NCBI GenBank assembly: GCA_009869945.1
Contig: WIXG01000006.1
Coordinates: forward strand, 372,001 to 436,000
DNA length: 64,000 nucleotides
Reading direction: 5' to 3'
Source of the DNA: Mesaphorura yosii
Lineage: Eukaryota > Arthropoda > Collembola > Poduromorpha > Tullbergiidae
The notes beneath the pieces are model-generated. The model was given only the letters and a program-made list of their open reading frames with translations. It had not been told where the DNA came from and did no database searches. The translations under genes and the position numbers were made by a program. This document shows positions 48,046 to 61,528 of this stretch, piece after piece; position 1 is the stretch's first letter; each line of letters begins with the position of its first letter.

Positions 48046-51000
48046 ATGGCTAGAGGAAAGAGGCTAGCCATCGTGGTACGTCAGTCCGATCCAACTTCTA
48101 CTGCTCCATCCATTTACCTGCAGCTCCTTCGACCGGGAGGCCTTGATTACCTTTCTGTTCTTTCCTTCAGATGGTTCTGATGCTGTCTGTGGTGCAGCAA
48201 TCCTTCGGCGAACCACCGGTGCAGAGAAAGCAGGCTCGTGGTGGTGGTGGTGGCGGCGGCGGCGGTGGTTTCGGAGGTAAGACTCAATATCCTGATTCCT
48301 GCGACAAAGACAAGAGACTAAACTAATCGGTATGAGGCGCACGTGACGAATTCAACTCATACGGGGGAATACTCTATGGTTTCTTACTGGAAAATTCTGC
48401 ACGACACTACGAATCTGCGAATTCAAGACTTTGATCACGTTTTGACCATTAAATAAGACTGACTTGCATGCTTGACTCCTGACTCAGGTTCGTTAGGTGG
48501 ACTAAGCGGACTGAAAGGCTCTCTTGGGGGTCTTGGGTCACTTGGAGGTGGCCTGGGTTCTCTTGGTGGAGGAGGCGGCGGTCTATCGTCATTTAAGTCA
48601 CTCAAAGGCGGCGGCGGCGGGGGTGGTGGAGGGAAGGGAGGAGGCTTGAAGGGCGGCGGCGGTGGAAAGGGCGGCGGAGGAAAGGGTGGTGGTGGCGGTG
48701 GTGGTGGCGGTGGAGGCTGGGGCGGCGGCGGAGGAGGAGGAGGAGGAGGCTCGTCATATGGAGCGCCGGGCGGTGGCGGCGGCTCGTCATACGGAGCCCC
48801 TGGCGGCGGGGGGGGTGGAGGCGGTGGATGGGGTGGCGGCGGGGGCGGCGGTGGCGGAAGAGGCATGTCAGGCTATATTGTCATCACTGCCGTGAAAGGT
48901 AAAGCAGCGAAAGATGAGACTCGCGACTTAAGACACTCTTGCACTTGACTTTACTTAACTGAACGAACTCTTGCACTGTCCCTCACCCTTGATTTGTGTG
49001 TTCTTGAGCTTTTGTGCTGGAGTTTAAAAACCCATGTACTTTTCTAGGAGGCGGTGGTGGTAGCGGTTATGGGGCACCACAAGGAGGTAAGAGCTTTGTT
49101 GCCTTCAACGAATTTCACAGGTTAAACTTATGTGATTTCTCCTCAGGCGGCGGTGGTTACAGTGGTGGAGGCGGTGGTGGAGGTGGCTACAGTGGTGGAG
49201 GTGGTGGTGGTTACTCAGGTGGAGGAGGAGGTGGCGGTGGAGGACACGGAGGAGGCGGAGGATTTGGTGGTGGTGAGTTTGCCTTTTACTAAAGCTCCGA
49301 AATCCATGCTTGATATTTAACATCGATGTTACTTCTACTTAGGCTACGGCGCACCAGCACCAGTTTCAAACTCGTATGGTGCACCGCCTCAGAGTTCATA
49401 TGGGGCCCCTTCCGGAGGTACAGCTGCGTTGATACTTAAAAAGGAGCAATCACTGCATTCAACGTCCATCTTCTTGAATTATAGGGTACTCTTCTCCAGC
49501 TCCTAGCTATGGCGCTCCCCAAAGTCAATCTTATGGTGCACCCAGCAAAGGAGGTAAGCACCGTACAACTGATTTACACCGTTTTTAGTTTTTTTAAATT
49601 GAAATTTGCATTCCTCAATTTTATTAGGTGGCGGCAGCGGTGGATATAGTGGCGGTGGTGGTGGTGGATATAGTGGTGGTGGTAGTGGTGGATATAGTGG
49701 AGGGGGAGGTGGTGGCGGTGGACATGGTGGAGGAGGCGGTGGCGGATATAGCGGAGGAGGTGGTGGATACAGCGACGGAGGCAGTGGTACTTACCTATGC
49801 ATTTCAGAACATTGTATAGATTGTGTGGACTTTGCTTAACTACGTCGATCTTTGCTTAAATAGGCGGCTACAGTGGTGGTGGCGGCTCTGGAGGCTATCA
49901 GCAAAGTGCACCAGCTCAGAGTTACGGAAGTCCACCGGCACAAAATTATGGGACACCTTCATCAGGCTACGGAGGCACCGGTGGAGGTAAAAGCAATCTT
50001 TTTGATACGCGTACCTCAGGAATGGCAGCAAAAGCTGCCGCAGTGCAGAACGCAGCCTCAGAATTTAACCTGGCATTGGAGTCTTAACTCGCGAATTGGA
50101 AACCCGCGAATAACTTTTTTCACGTTAACTTCAGGGTACTCGAGTTCAAGTTTCAGTGTGCCCTCGACGGGATACTCCATTGGCGGAGGCTACAGCGGAG
50201 GGTCTGGTTATTCAGGTACCCACTCGGCCATTTGAGTGTACATAACCAGTTTGACTGTCTATACGAAAATAGCAATTCTCACTTCGCGTCATTTCAGTCG
50301 AGTTATTCAATACTTCTGTCATTAACCCGGATTCTTTCATGATTTCAGCAATCACTTAGCCACAGTAGCTTCGAAACTAACTCTCGTGAACTCTGTGGAC
50401 TACATTTGTGTAATACCTTGTATTTTCGTCTAGGCGGAGGCGGTGGTGGTGGCGGATCTTACGGAGCTCCTCAGCAGTCGTCCTACTCAGCACCAGCACC
50501 TTCTCAGTCCTACGGATCTCCCAGTGGAGGTTGGACAGTTCAGAGCAAATCTGTCTGACTTAGAGTGTGATTTGAGATTTCTAAAGTGTCTCTTTGCCGA
50601 ATAGGCTATTCCGGAGGTGGCGGTGGTGGTGGCGGTGGATACTCTGGCGGAGGAAGCAGCGGTGGTTATAGCGGAGGTGGTGGCGGGTCGTCGTACGCAC
50701 CACCTCAGCAGTCATACGGGACTCCCAGCTCCGGCTACGGTGCCTCAGGAGGTAAGCTGATTTATTTTCTTTCGGATTTTGAGTAATTGAGTGTCTCATG
50801 TTTCATGACGTTATAATGTTGAATATGGGCTCTCTTGTGTCCACAGGTTCAAGTGGAGGCTACTCCGGCGGCGGTGGCGGCGGTGGGTCTGGAGGTATTT
50901 GACAGCACACACGTGCAACGGCAAAATGGAACCTTCGTTACAAAGCTGAATCTTGAATTTCTAATGCCATTTAGGCTCTTACGGTGCTCCAAGTGGGCCG

Positions 51001-52145
51001 GCGCCAGCACCAAGCGCTGGGTACGGAGCCCCATCACAGTCATATGGGAGTCCTGCTTCCCCACCTTCTCAATCCTACGGCTCTCCCGCGCCGTCCCAGT
51101 CCTATGGAAGTCAAGCTCCTTCTCAGTCTTACGGTAGCCCAGCTCCGTCTCAGTCCTACGGAAGTCCTGCGCCATCACAATCCTATGGTCAGCCATCAGG
51201 AGGTAAGGGTTAGATAGAATAGAACCGAGACATCCACCAATTAGTTCAACGTGCATTTACATGACATTTAACTGTAGGATACTCTGGTGGAGGAGGAGGA
51301 GGAGGCGGTGGAAGCAGTAAGAATACATGGTACTAGGTTGGCGAGAATACATACTGATCAGTTTTGTGATTATAGGTTATGGCGCTCCAGCTGCTCCTCC
51401 ACAACAATCTTACGGCACGCCCAGCTCTGGCTACGGGGGCGGTGGCGGTAGCGGAGGTGGTGGTATGTTAACCCACAGCCACTCACGAGACACTTTGGGT
51501 GCCTGCAGAAAATTTACACCTACACTTTCTGAAGAAAGTTTTATTAACATAAAGCCCACATGTGATACAAGCGCATTCCTCAAACTTATGCATAAATGAC
51601 TTGACTCTTGCAGGCATACCAGCGTCTCAGTTCTTGTTGACTGTCTCTCCATTTTAGTATTGAACTATGTTGGATTGAATATGCATAAATAATTCGTTTT
51701 AGGAGGATACTCCGGTGGTGGCAGTGGCGGAGGAGGCTACGCATCCAGCGGACCCGCTCCAAGTTCAGGTGGCTATTCAGCACCAAGTAGTTCATACGGC
51801 AGTCCCAGTGGTGGCGGAGGTGAGTTTAGCAAGCCTTAATATTTGTTGACGTAAGCTTAAAAGTGTCACTTTGCATTGTGCCATTCATTCAGGCGGTGGC
51901 TATTCCGGAGGTGGTGGAGGAGGATACAGCGGAGGTGGTGGTGGGAGCGGTGGATATTCCGGTGGAGGCGGTGGTGGATCCAGTATGTCCAGTACATTTA
52001 ATTTCAATCCCAACTCCAAAAACGACTAAAAGTTTCCAACACGCTAGTTGACGTTCTGCTTCCAGGTTATGGCGCTCCAGCTCCACCCCCACAAAGCTCG
52101 TACGGAGCACCGACGGGCGGATCCAGCGGTGGATACGGCCGCTAA
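48046..52145 (+). CDS. Secreted glycine/tyrosine-rich structural protein with YGAP motifs
   Basis: Nineteen exons: 48046-48075, 48171-48276, 48488-48898, 49048-49086, 49147-49272, 49343-49417, 49485-49553, 49628-49786, 49864-49986, 50135-50215, 50434-50529, 50605-50751, 50847-50894, 50975-51202, 51278-51316, 51376-51462, 51703-51819, 51893-51982, 52066-52145; 716 aa. The N-terminus is a signal peptide (MARGKRLAIVMVLMLSVVQQ, cleavage likely after SFG). The rest is low complexity: a long poly-Gly block in exon 3 with GLGSLGG and KGGG motifs, then alternating GGYSGGGGG exons and Ser/Pro/Gln/Tyr exons (SYGAP, SYGSPAPSQ). Exon 2 ends, and exons 3-18 both start and end, in phase 1. YGAP motifs recall resilin, and Gly-rich repeats recall cuticle, silk or cement proteins; no chitin-binding (RR) consensus was seen. 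An extracellular structural role is likely; tissue is unknown. Confidence 0.85.
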
Positions 52146-52691
52146 TTTCCACGATATTGTTAAAAATGCCTCCGCATTCCAGTACTTGTTGGGCAGGCTT
52201 CCAGTCAGCACCAGCAACTTTGTCGTCAAATCCGTCTTTTCAGATCTCTCAGGACTATTGAATCGAAGAGACACCCGCGTTCTGAACCCTATTTTGGTAC
52301 AATGGCTAGTACTCTTACTATTTGTAATATTACTCGACGTTAAGTTATCAAGTTAACTAGCAGTAGTGGGCACGCTTCTATTTCGCCCTGCAAACAGAAG
52401 CCGTAGCAACTCCTACCAAATTGAGCCCGTGATAGCCGCCAGTTACTTTTGTGTTAAATTATGACATTGCCATTTCTAACCCAGTCGCCAGTCAGTTTCC
52501 AAAAATTCCTTCCTTTGAATCTATTCTTCTTCAGCTTGGCTTGACCTGTCCTTTTCCTGAAACCTTGCCAGTGCAATGAAAGCTTTAAATTCTTACTTAT
52601 TTCCCTGAATCGAAAGCATTGACGGAAAGAAATTTTCATATGAACCCTTTTGCTTTGCTATTACGTGTATTCTGTATATCGTCACGGTATT

Positions 52692-52697
52692 AATAAA
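52692..52697 (+). terminator. Poly(A) signal of the Gly-rich gene
   Basis: AATAAA about 550 bp after the stop codon at 52143-52145, within GTATTAATAAAATGC. No earlier canonical signal was noticed in the 3'UTR. Confidence 0.5.
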
Positions 52698-55600
52698 ATG
52701 CTTTTTGTATTTGTGTACTTGTCCTTTGTCGTCAAATGCAAAGATGCTCGCTTTCGCGAATGTACAACTGCGATCCATGACGTTGAAAGAAATGCTCGCT
52801 GTCAGGATACGAAAGAACTAAAAGTAACCTCTCCCATTCCATGTAAATAATCTGCAATCAGCGCGAACCTGGAACTGTGATGATACGCGCGGCGTGATCC
52901 TGAGTGATAAGCAAGTTACAGTATCAGCGGAACATTCGTTCACTGTCGCATCACGTCCGCATCCTGTAATAGGTCTCTGTAAATATTAAAAATGGGCGAG
53001 TCTCATGCATCAACGAAGTTCATCGTTCATTCCACTAATACACCAATGCAACGTGGCGACTTCAATGCCATTGTCATTAAGGCAATTTGCAAGTTCCTTT
53101 TCCTTCTCCTTTCACTTGACGACAGTACGGGATTATGGCAAGATTTCAGTGTTGTACTTCGATGATCTGTTGACTTGGCTATCCGAGTGTAACGACTAAT
53201 TAAGTACGGTTGTCGTGACTCGTACATACGAATACAAACCACTTGTTCTGATCTGCGACTGGCGTCTCCGTCTCAATCGCAGGCCTGCCACACGGAAGAT
53301 AATTGGAATGTAAGCCTGTCTGCAGTCTCATCCCGTCTCGAGGAATTGTTTTACAATGAGCGTATGCGTACGCGTTTGACGCTTCCCACACGAGGATTTG
53401 TGGGATTAAGATGAACTGGATTCCAATTCCAAGCACGTTACGTTTAACAAGGAAGATGTAGTAGTACTATGAGTTAAAGATGCTGATCTTGTGCAACTCT
53501 ACAAAAAGAAATGTGGAATGAGAGTGGCAATCACTAGTATGCATGAGTCATCGTCGCAAATAGACTCATCTCATAACAATTTACAATTTACATGAATTTG
53601 TCTACCCAGCCACAGCCACCAGCCAATGCCCAATGCCAAGCAACGGCGGCAGCGAAGAGATCATTTATGATGCGTTAAATGAATGAATGATGAAGCAGAT
53701 TATGTTGTTACATGCACACGGAATGATCTCATATAATAAAAATTGGATCTTGAATGATAATATTTATGTGAAATGAGCAACATGTGCACACAGTACGCGT
53801 ACGTATTGTGGGACTGGTTTCGGGCTCTGTGCTTTGTGAATGCAGTTTAATGAGTTCCAAACTGTTCAAGTGGATAATTTAACTGGTGCTTGTTTTATTT
53901 CATTTATGCCCACGACTAAAATCCATAAACCAAGTGCCAAGTGCTAAACATTTCTGCATGCTGCTGCTGCTGGACTCGAGTTCTATTCTATTTCAATTCA
54001 TTCGAGTACTTTATTACAAGCTCAACTCAGCCGTTTTTGTCGTTTCCTCTTCTGAATTCATTTCACTTGTACTTCGTGTGATCTTCACCGCTGGCTTGCA
54101 CTTGTACTCTGAAGTCTGCAGTGTGCTCTCTGAACCCGAACCTGGACCAGGCTCACCTTTTTCCTGCTTTTGTGCTGACTTTTTGTCGTATAGTTTAATA
54201 TTCAACATTTTGTCGGGCTTAAAGTATTGTTGTGGGTCGTGACTAACTCTAATTGTGATCTGGCTTCGTTAATTAAGTTCTGCTGCGTCCAGCAAATCCA
54301 GTTAAATTAGTTTTAAGACGAAAATCGCACGCGGAGGAACAGTACGTACAGGTGATGTGAACATGTGAAGAAGCATTCCAAATCGGATACCTTTATCAAT
54401 TGCCGTGAATCGACTAAGGTCAAGGGTATGCAGAAGTGACACTCCTTACAATACTGATAAGTTGACCGACTCGATGCTGGGGATCGTCTGAAAACGGACA
54501 TGGAGACATTTGGTAAGTTATTCCGGCCTTATAATTAAGCTAACTTAAGAATAATTATTACTAATGTCTCATTGAATGCCATTCTTCATTGCTTCCCTTT
54601 GCTAATAATGAGGTGATGAGGTCCTGCTTTGGCCTGTTGAGCTGTCGTGCGTGAATTACATTACGATTTATTTCAAATTTGTTTTTGAACATACTCTTCA
54701 TCGGTAGGTAGATCCCAATTATATGCTTGTAATTAACTCAGCCCGTAGTTTACTACAACAGGAAAACGTCAGACTACACTCAGGTTGATAACATTTTGTA
54801 CGAGGAAAATTTTCAATCCAAATATTCTCGATTGTAATCACGACATGCCAATTGGTGATGCCGTGTATAGCTCAATGACTCATTCCATCCACAATAAAGT
54901 TAAAGTACACGTACCGTACCGTAGCGCACGTTAGCTCACCGTACCGAGAATATTTTGTGCCGCCCGTTAGCGTCATCAATCTGGTTAGAGTTTAATGATA
55001 GGGCCAGCCCAGGCCTGGCATGACGATCGTGACATAAGAAATCTAGCAGCATATTTGCTCAGTGTACGAGCGTGTGCAATTTAATCACATGCTTGCATAA
55101 TTTGAGACAGCGACATGGAGTACGATGTATTTTTCGTGGAATTTGACAGCTTGTTCAGCACTCACAGATAAGAGAGAGTGTTTATTTGGAGAGCGGGTTA
55201 GATTAAACTAATCAGCACTCACATTATCCTTCGTAATGTCCACATATTATTCTAGTACAGTACAGGGGATTCATTCAATTATATCATATCGCATCACCAG
55301 GCGCTGCTGTTTCAATTCGATTTTGATCACGATTTGCCACTCTACACTCCAACGTTTTGGACTTTGCGGCCTCCATTCAGCCCATTTTTTTCAGAATTCA
55401 TTGTGCTGTTGATTTGCTGTTTGTGTGAACGCAATTTCACAGTCGCCAGACAGCGATTCTGTTTCTGGTTTCTGTTGTGTACATTTACTTAAGGAGTCCA
55501 ATTCAAGTTGAAACTTTGCAAACATTCCGTCCGTGTCTGGTGGTTTTCATTTCAATAACATTTACAAAACAGAAGTAACAGTAAGAAAGCGTTGCAGGAA

Positions 55601-56846
55601 TTAATATCGCCAGTTGAAAGATCGATATGTAAAAAGATTGCGCGAATAATATCGCAAATCAGAAAGATCACAGGAAAAATTATCGAAACGTAAATTTATA
55701 GGCTAACAATAAAATCGACGTCACAAAGATCGCGTGACCGAAATGTAGAATTTCGGTGCGATGTGAGTACGGAAATGAGTGAACTGAATGAAGTTTGGTT
55801 AGGTTAGTTAATTTTGTCAGGTTAGTTGGGACCTGCGAAGAAGGCAAAATTTTAGCCGGACGGTTGCAATGCCGACGGTCGAATTTGAAAGTTTTCACGT
55901 AAGGTCACTGCTGATGTTATGAAACGTTGTGACCACATTTAATAATCATACTAGTTTCAAAAGCACTCCTAAAATATTTCCGAGACTTTAATTGCACTCT
56001 TTATTACCTACTGCTGGACAGGACTCAAATGTCGTCAAATTTTTAATGGTTTGGACCATGTCGTCATTTTTTCTTTCGATATTATTGAGAGGTTATCTAT
56101 TTCATGTCCTATATTTCTACACTCTCCATCTTTTTACACCGCGATATTAAGTTGGCGATTTTTTTTACATACCCCTCTTTTTTCTGCCTATCTTTATTCA
56201 TGGAATTGTAAGAAAGCCATATTCAGTCTGCACTATTGTATCATATTTTGTTGATATTGCAAAACGTGTGACTTGTGTTATGTTTGTATCTCTGGTTTCA
56301 GTTTCATGACAGTTTCTTTTCTTATTCGACAGCAATTTTGTTTTTCCTCGTAGCCAGACAAAGCCAAAGCCTCAGTTAAGACAAATCAGAGCACTCAGGC
56401 ATGGACAGGCAGAAAGTATTCGCATTTTAATTATAACGTATGCAGGGGCTTTTTCAGCAGGAGCAGTTGCAATTTTTTAGCGTGACTGCAAAGTTAGTTG
56501 GTGGTTTCTGCTTCTGTACCCTGCGCATTGCAAAGTTCTCGAGTAATCTCTTGCCGTATAAATTAAATGTGTAATATGTATCAAATGAATTTGACATTGA
56601 ACGTGAACGAGCTGATACAATCGAGCACGTTATTAGTACTTCGTAGGACCTACGTAGAAATATTAAATGTCATCCAAACTAAATAACATTTAGTTTAGCA
56701 GTGGCAGCCAGCCGCCAGTGAGATAGTGAGAAGCTGAGACGTTTCATATTGCATAATTTAAGACTCAAGTTGACCTGATCGCCTTCAACTCTATTGCCTT
56801 TTCCCTGTAACAAGCTAATTGACATTCTCTGTTTTCGTTTGTGCAG
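52698..56846. other. Gene-poor interval between Gly-rich and FGD genes
   Basis: No supported coding exons. It contains a run of CCGTA-like repeats near 54909-54945 and two short TTAGG-like units near 55799. An acceptor TTTGTGCAG ending at 56846 probably starts the 5'UTR exon that carries the FGD start codon; the upstream FGD exon and promoter were not found. Confidence 0.45.
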
Positions 56847-57026
56847 AATTTGTGTGGGTACGTTTATGACAATGTCCCGGAGTGTATGACGCCCAGCCTA
56901 GAATTAACTTCCACCTAACACCGCCTGCCGATACTAACTGCAAGTCTGATGTGTGTTGTGTGAGCTCCTCAACTATTCTCCAATTCCTCTGGCCTATCAA
57001 GTTGGAACCTGAACACCACCCCAAGT

Positions 57027-60000
57027 ATGGAGTTTAACTCGAATAAAGACAAAAAAGACATTCTTGTTTCGTCCAAAACCAAATCGGCGTCCACTTCCGT
57101 TAGTAGTAGCACTAGAATATCGGAGACCCAGAACGTGCGTGTTGCAACGTTTTCACAAGTAGGTTTTCAGCAATAATGCCACTCCCACTCAAAGCCTTGT
57201 CGCCCAAGCTACAGCGAACATGGCACCTTACTTGAAGCCTTGCAGGCATTTTTTAATTATTAATTATCCTTGCAGGGATTTTACCCAGTCACAATGAGCT
57301 CGTCAAATAGTTTATCTGGAATGTCCAAAGGTGATTTGGGTGATATTGAGCAACAGTTCGCCAGAGACTTTATGAAATTTAGACTAGATAATATGACATC
57401 TCCTGCAATGGGCGACAATATGGACTCTACAAACGGGATCGTCAAAATGAATGGAAACCTCTTCAAGAATTCTGGCGGAATGTCCGTGGCAGCAACTTCG
57501 GTGAAAACGGTTCAGACACAGCAGCAGCAAGTGTTCACGAGCAGTAGTAACTCGTGGTCGAGCTCCTTCGGGGGCTCCGAAAATGACAATAAACGAACGG
57601 AAGTCACGGCAAGAACTATCGGCTCCTTCGCATCGGCTGGAGGTTCCATGTCATCCCACAGCATCTCAACGAATCCTGCATTTTCGAACTTCCCTATGTC
57701 GTTGAGCAACAATCAGATATCATCACTCATGAACAAGGACGGCCTGATACAGTCTCGGATGAATAACAATGGCAACAATTCGCTGTTTAGCGATGTCTCG
57801 CCGTCCCTGTCACCCGAACGAGTTTCGTTCACATTTAGAAACTTCCAGCCTCCGATGTGGGCGCATCCCAATGGCAAGGCCTTTGGCAAAGACATCAAGT
57901 TCGAAGGGCCTGACGGGACCGTTACGCGAATTAAGACGGGTGGCCAAGCTCAAGTCAGTATTTCGGAGGCGTATATGACGAGTATGAATGGGTCTATAGA
58001 GTGAGTCGAATTTCAATTGATTGAAGTCTGTCGGTTCGACATAATTGAATCTGAAACATGCTTACGCATAACTTAGGTCTTTTGGAGGTCGACAGATGGT
58101 GATTAGACAGTCCTATGGTGCATCCGAATCCGAGTCAGATGAAGACGACGAGTTTTCTGAAGCAACTCGAAGCATCGTGTATAGAAAGAAGCAACCTGCC
58201 GCCCTCAAATACCAAAACAAACTTGCCATAATGGACAAACCAGCCTACACTCCATCCGAAGATGACCGAAGCACAATCTGTTCGGAAGTGGAGTCGGAAA
58301 TGTAAGTGAATATGTTTTAAGCCGGCGTGATATTGCAAATATGCCAGGAAACTAAAACAAACTAAACAATTTAGTGAGACCCCGCGAGTTAGCATTATTG
58401 AAGAACCAACTACGCCTGAGCACAAGAAATGCTTCCGGGTTGCCCAGGAATTGCTTACCACTGAACGAACTTGTAAGTTCTTAATTCCTTGTGTTTCTTG
58501 TCGCTTGAATTAATCGAGATTATAAACGACGATAATGTATCTTTTAGATGTGAGGATTCTTCACCTAATTGACCAAGAGTTTCATTTTCGAGTGGACACG
58601 GAGAACAGAAACAAAACCATGTTCCCCAACGATATTGTCACACAAATGTTTTGCAACATCAAGTCCTTGTATCGTCTTCACAACGAACATCTGTTGCCGC
58701 AATTGGAGTCTCGATTGGCAAAATGGGATGAGGATCCGAGAGTTGGTAAGAAAACACTCTTCTGCTTGAATTCTGGATTCGCGGCCCAAAATACAGTTTC
58801 CATTTCCATCTTTCTTGTCAGGTGACATAATGAAGGAGTTCGCCCCTTTCCTGAAAATGTACTCAGAATACGTCCAAAACTTTGACAACTCTATTAACTT
58901 GATCAACTACTACCGGGATAAGAACCCGCGCTTTGCTAACATAATTACTGAAATTCAAGTAAGTACGGCATGTATCCAAACGTTTTATGCGACAAGGCTA
59001 ATTGTTATCGTAACTTTCAAAGAAACTCGAAGCTTGTGCCAATCTTCCGATTCAGCATCATTTAATTGGTCCGATTCAGAGAATCCCTCGATACAGACTT
59101 CTCCTGGAAGCTTACATCAAAAGGCTTCCAGACATATCGAACGACCGGAAAGACAGCGAAAGTAAGTTCAAGGGATGTGTACATTCAGCACTTCTGCATC
59201 TGCCATGTGAATTTCTTTCTAATGTATTTTATTTCGTTCTCGCAGTTGCTTTGACGATTGTTTCAAAAGCGGCCGAGCATGCGAATGAAGCAATGCGGCG
59301 GAATGCTGTGTTTAAAAAGCTGTTGGAGGTTCAAGAACAAATTAAAGGGGCAATAGACTTAGTCAGCCCAACACGCACATTGATAAAGGAAGGAAAGGTT
59401 TCAAAGATCTCTGCTAGGAACGATTCTCACCAGGACCGCTACCTGTTTCTGGTAATTCAAAAACTAATTTAATATGCTGAGTAATTTTATGACTAACTTT
59501 TTTGTATCGTCTCAAACAGTTCAGTGATATGGTTCTTCTTTGTTCGATGCGAACGATGGCCCGAATCGACTTAATCTCGTCTGCCCCATATCAACTCCGC
59601 GCAAAGTTGGATGTTGCGGAGTTGACGATATCTGAAGGAGATGACTTGGAAATTGCTAACTCCTTCTACATCTGCGATGACAATAAGAGAATTGAACTCT
59701 ACACGAGGTAGGAGCGGAGCTTGCGCATTCACATTACAGGAAGTCTTTTTTTATTGTAAATTGTAAAACTTATTTTCAAACATTAGCACCGCTGAGGAGA
59801 AGCGTGCATGGATGGAAGCAATGTACCAGGCTCGGACCGATTTGATGGCGCGCAAATCTTCGTTGCGTCCAGGCTCGGCTCGCCTTTCCGTCGATGATAT
59901 CGGTGTGGTTGAACCACCAAAGATTAAAAGCAATTCAGTCACAAAATGCATGGAATGCAATGTAGAGTTTTCGCTAACCCGAAGACGCCATCATTGTCAC

Positions 60001-60767
60001 GCGTGCGGGAGTGTAAGTGTGGACATCAAACTACAAGTATTGCGGATGAAACTGAAGAAGTTTCTTTGCGTGAAATAGGTCGTCTGCGACAAATGCTCTC
60101 GCGCCAAGGTGAAAATGGAATATGGAGATGGGAAACTGGTGCGAGTTTGCGACCCATGTAAGAGTATACTGCAAGGGAAGGAAGTCGCAAAACGAAATGG
60201 TCCTGATGCTTCCACTCCTGATGAGCTGATTGAGAAGGTTCAAGGAGTACTGGACGTGAGTATAGACCGTTGCCTTTGGCCCAGGATTTTGTATCTTTAA
60301 GATTTGTCAATTTTATGAAATCATTTTTCCAGGTTCCTGGAATCGTACCCGCAGTACTGAGCGGCTTTTTAGACTTACGATTGCGTGAGAAGAAGGAATG
60401 GACATGCAGATGGTTTGCTCTCAGATCTGACTTCGTTTTGTATTGCTACTCGAAAGAAAAGGATGAAAGAGTGAGTAACAATTTGATAAAATAATCCTGC
60501 AACAGTCACGATAAACGTCAAATTCTTCTTTTCCAGGCTACAACTGCAACACCAATACCCGGAATGGACGTTGCAATGGCCGACGAACTTCCCAAAAATG
60601 AAGTATCCAGCCTTCCTGTCACAGAAAGAGACCGCGTCTTTCGTATTACTCATCTTCGCGGTCGAAAGCACTTCTTCTTCCTAGCTCCAAGCAGAGAAAC
60701 AGCTCTGAATTGGTACGACAAACTGAAGCAAGCCTCGAAAGCGGATCTAAATTGCGGTGGAAATTGA
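57027..60767 (+). CDS. Fgd: FGD-family guanine nucleotide exchange factor (DH-PH-FYVE-PH)
   Basis: FGD proteins activate Cdc42-type GTPases and bind phosphoinositides at membranes, shaping actin. Thirteen exons: 57027-57158, 57276-58000, 58077-58301, 58375-58472, 58548-58745, 58822-58958, 59080-59161, 59246-59451, 59520-59707, 59787-60012, 60079-60255, 60333-60470, 60537-60767; 920 aa, all GT-AG and in phase. Residues 1-370 are Ser/Asn-rich with an acidic ESESDEDDE patch. DH is about 379-565 (AQELLTTERTYVRILHLIDQ; the conserved RIPRYRLLLEAYIKRLP helix). PH1 is about 570-685. FYVE is about 718-767: four Cys pairs (CMEC, CHAC, CDKC, CDPC), RRRHHCHACG and RVC. PH2 is about 808-915, ending in a typical Trp-bearing helix (ETALNWYDKLKQ). 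The HHCHACG variant is, from memory, closer to vertebrate FGD5/FGD6 than FGD1; paralogy is not settled. The ATG is the first in its exon. Confidence 0.92.
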
Positions 60768-61522
60768 AATCCATCATGACATATCAATACAATCGATACT
60801 CAAGTTGTTTAGAGCAGACTAGACTTGTGAACTCGCTTAAAAAGAAGTGTGTGCTGTAGTTTAGCTTATTTCTAAATGTAGCTATTGGGATTCTAACATT
60901 AAGAATGTGCCCAATGTGCGAACTTTTGTATAATTTACATTTTGATTTTGATGCACAAAGCCGGAAAACTTGTACCGCTAGCTCGATATGTACTCTAGTA
61001 TCCGTTGTAGGTTACCTTATTCCTTCCTATTTATGTTCAAATTACATCGACAATCTGTGAACACGCAACAATGACATGCCACATCCATGCTATAATTCTG
61101 TGAAACATTTTTAGCGTTGTTTGATTCTTAGCGCAGATGGTAGAATAGTCTTTCCCAGCTTTTCACTTCCTGTTCGTATATTTTTATCTGCGTCTTGCTT
61201 ATTTTCTTGTTTTCTTGAAATGGACAAGAAGTTTTATTGACTCGAACTTTTGCAAGTTTTGCTCCGAATTCCTGTGTTATTTGTGAATCAGACAGGAGTC
61301 TGATGGTTTCTTTGTTTTTCATTCATGTTAATTGCTTGTCGAGATTTTTAACGAAACGTGATACGCTACATTACAGTGATTTGTTAACTCATTTAGTCTC
61401 CGATATTGTTGACCTTAAACCGCAAGTGTTAAGTTTTCACAAATTAACATTAAGGAATTTTTCTTGTTGCACAAAATCGCTATCAGTAGTGCCTTTTGTT
61501 TGTGCTGATTTTTATGACAACA
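60768..61522 (+). other. 3'UTR of the FGD gene
   Basis: Non-coding, AT-rich sequence between the TGA at 60765-60767 and the poly(A) signal. Minus-strand frames here are short and unrecognised. Confidence 0.5.
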
Positions 61523-61528
61523 AATAAA
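61523..61528 (+). terminator. Poly(A) signal of the FGD gene
   Basis: AATAAA in CAACAAATAAACTG, about 756 bp after the stop. It is followed by T/G-rich sequence of the kind seen downstream of cleavage sites. Confidence 0.5.

Noticed and set aside
48435-48866. 143-codon minus-strand proline-rich open frame
   Set aside because: It is the antisense shadow of the poly-glycine exon 3 of the Gly-rich gene: GGN codons read as NCC on the other strand.
54905-54945. CCGTA-rich short repeats
   Set aside because: The units are irregular and few; they form neither a satellite nor a hairpin of note.
55795-55830. TTAGG-like units (arthropod telomere repeat)
   Set aside because: Only two adjacent units plus a loose partial copy; far too few for a telomeric tract.
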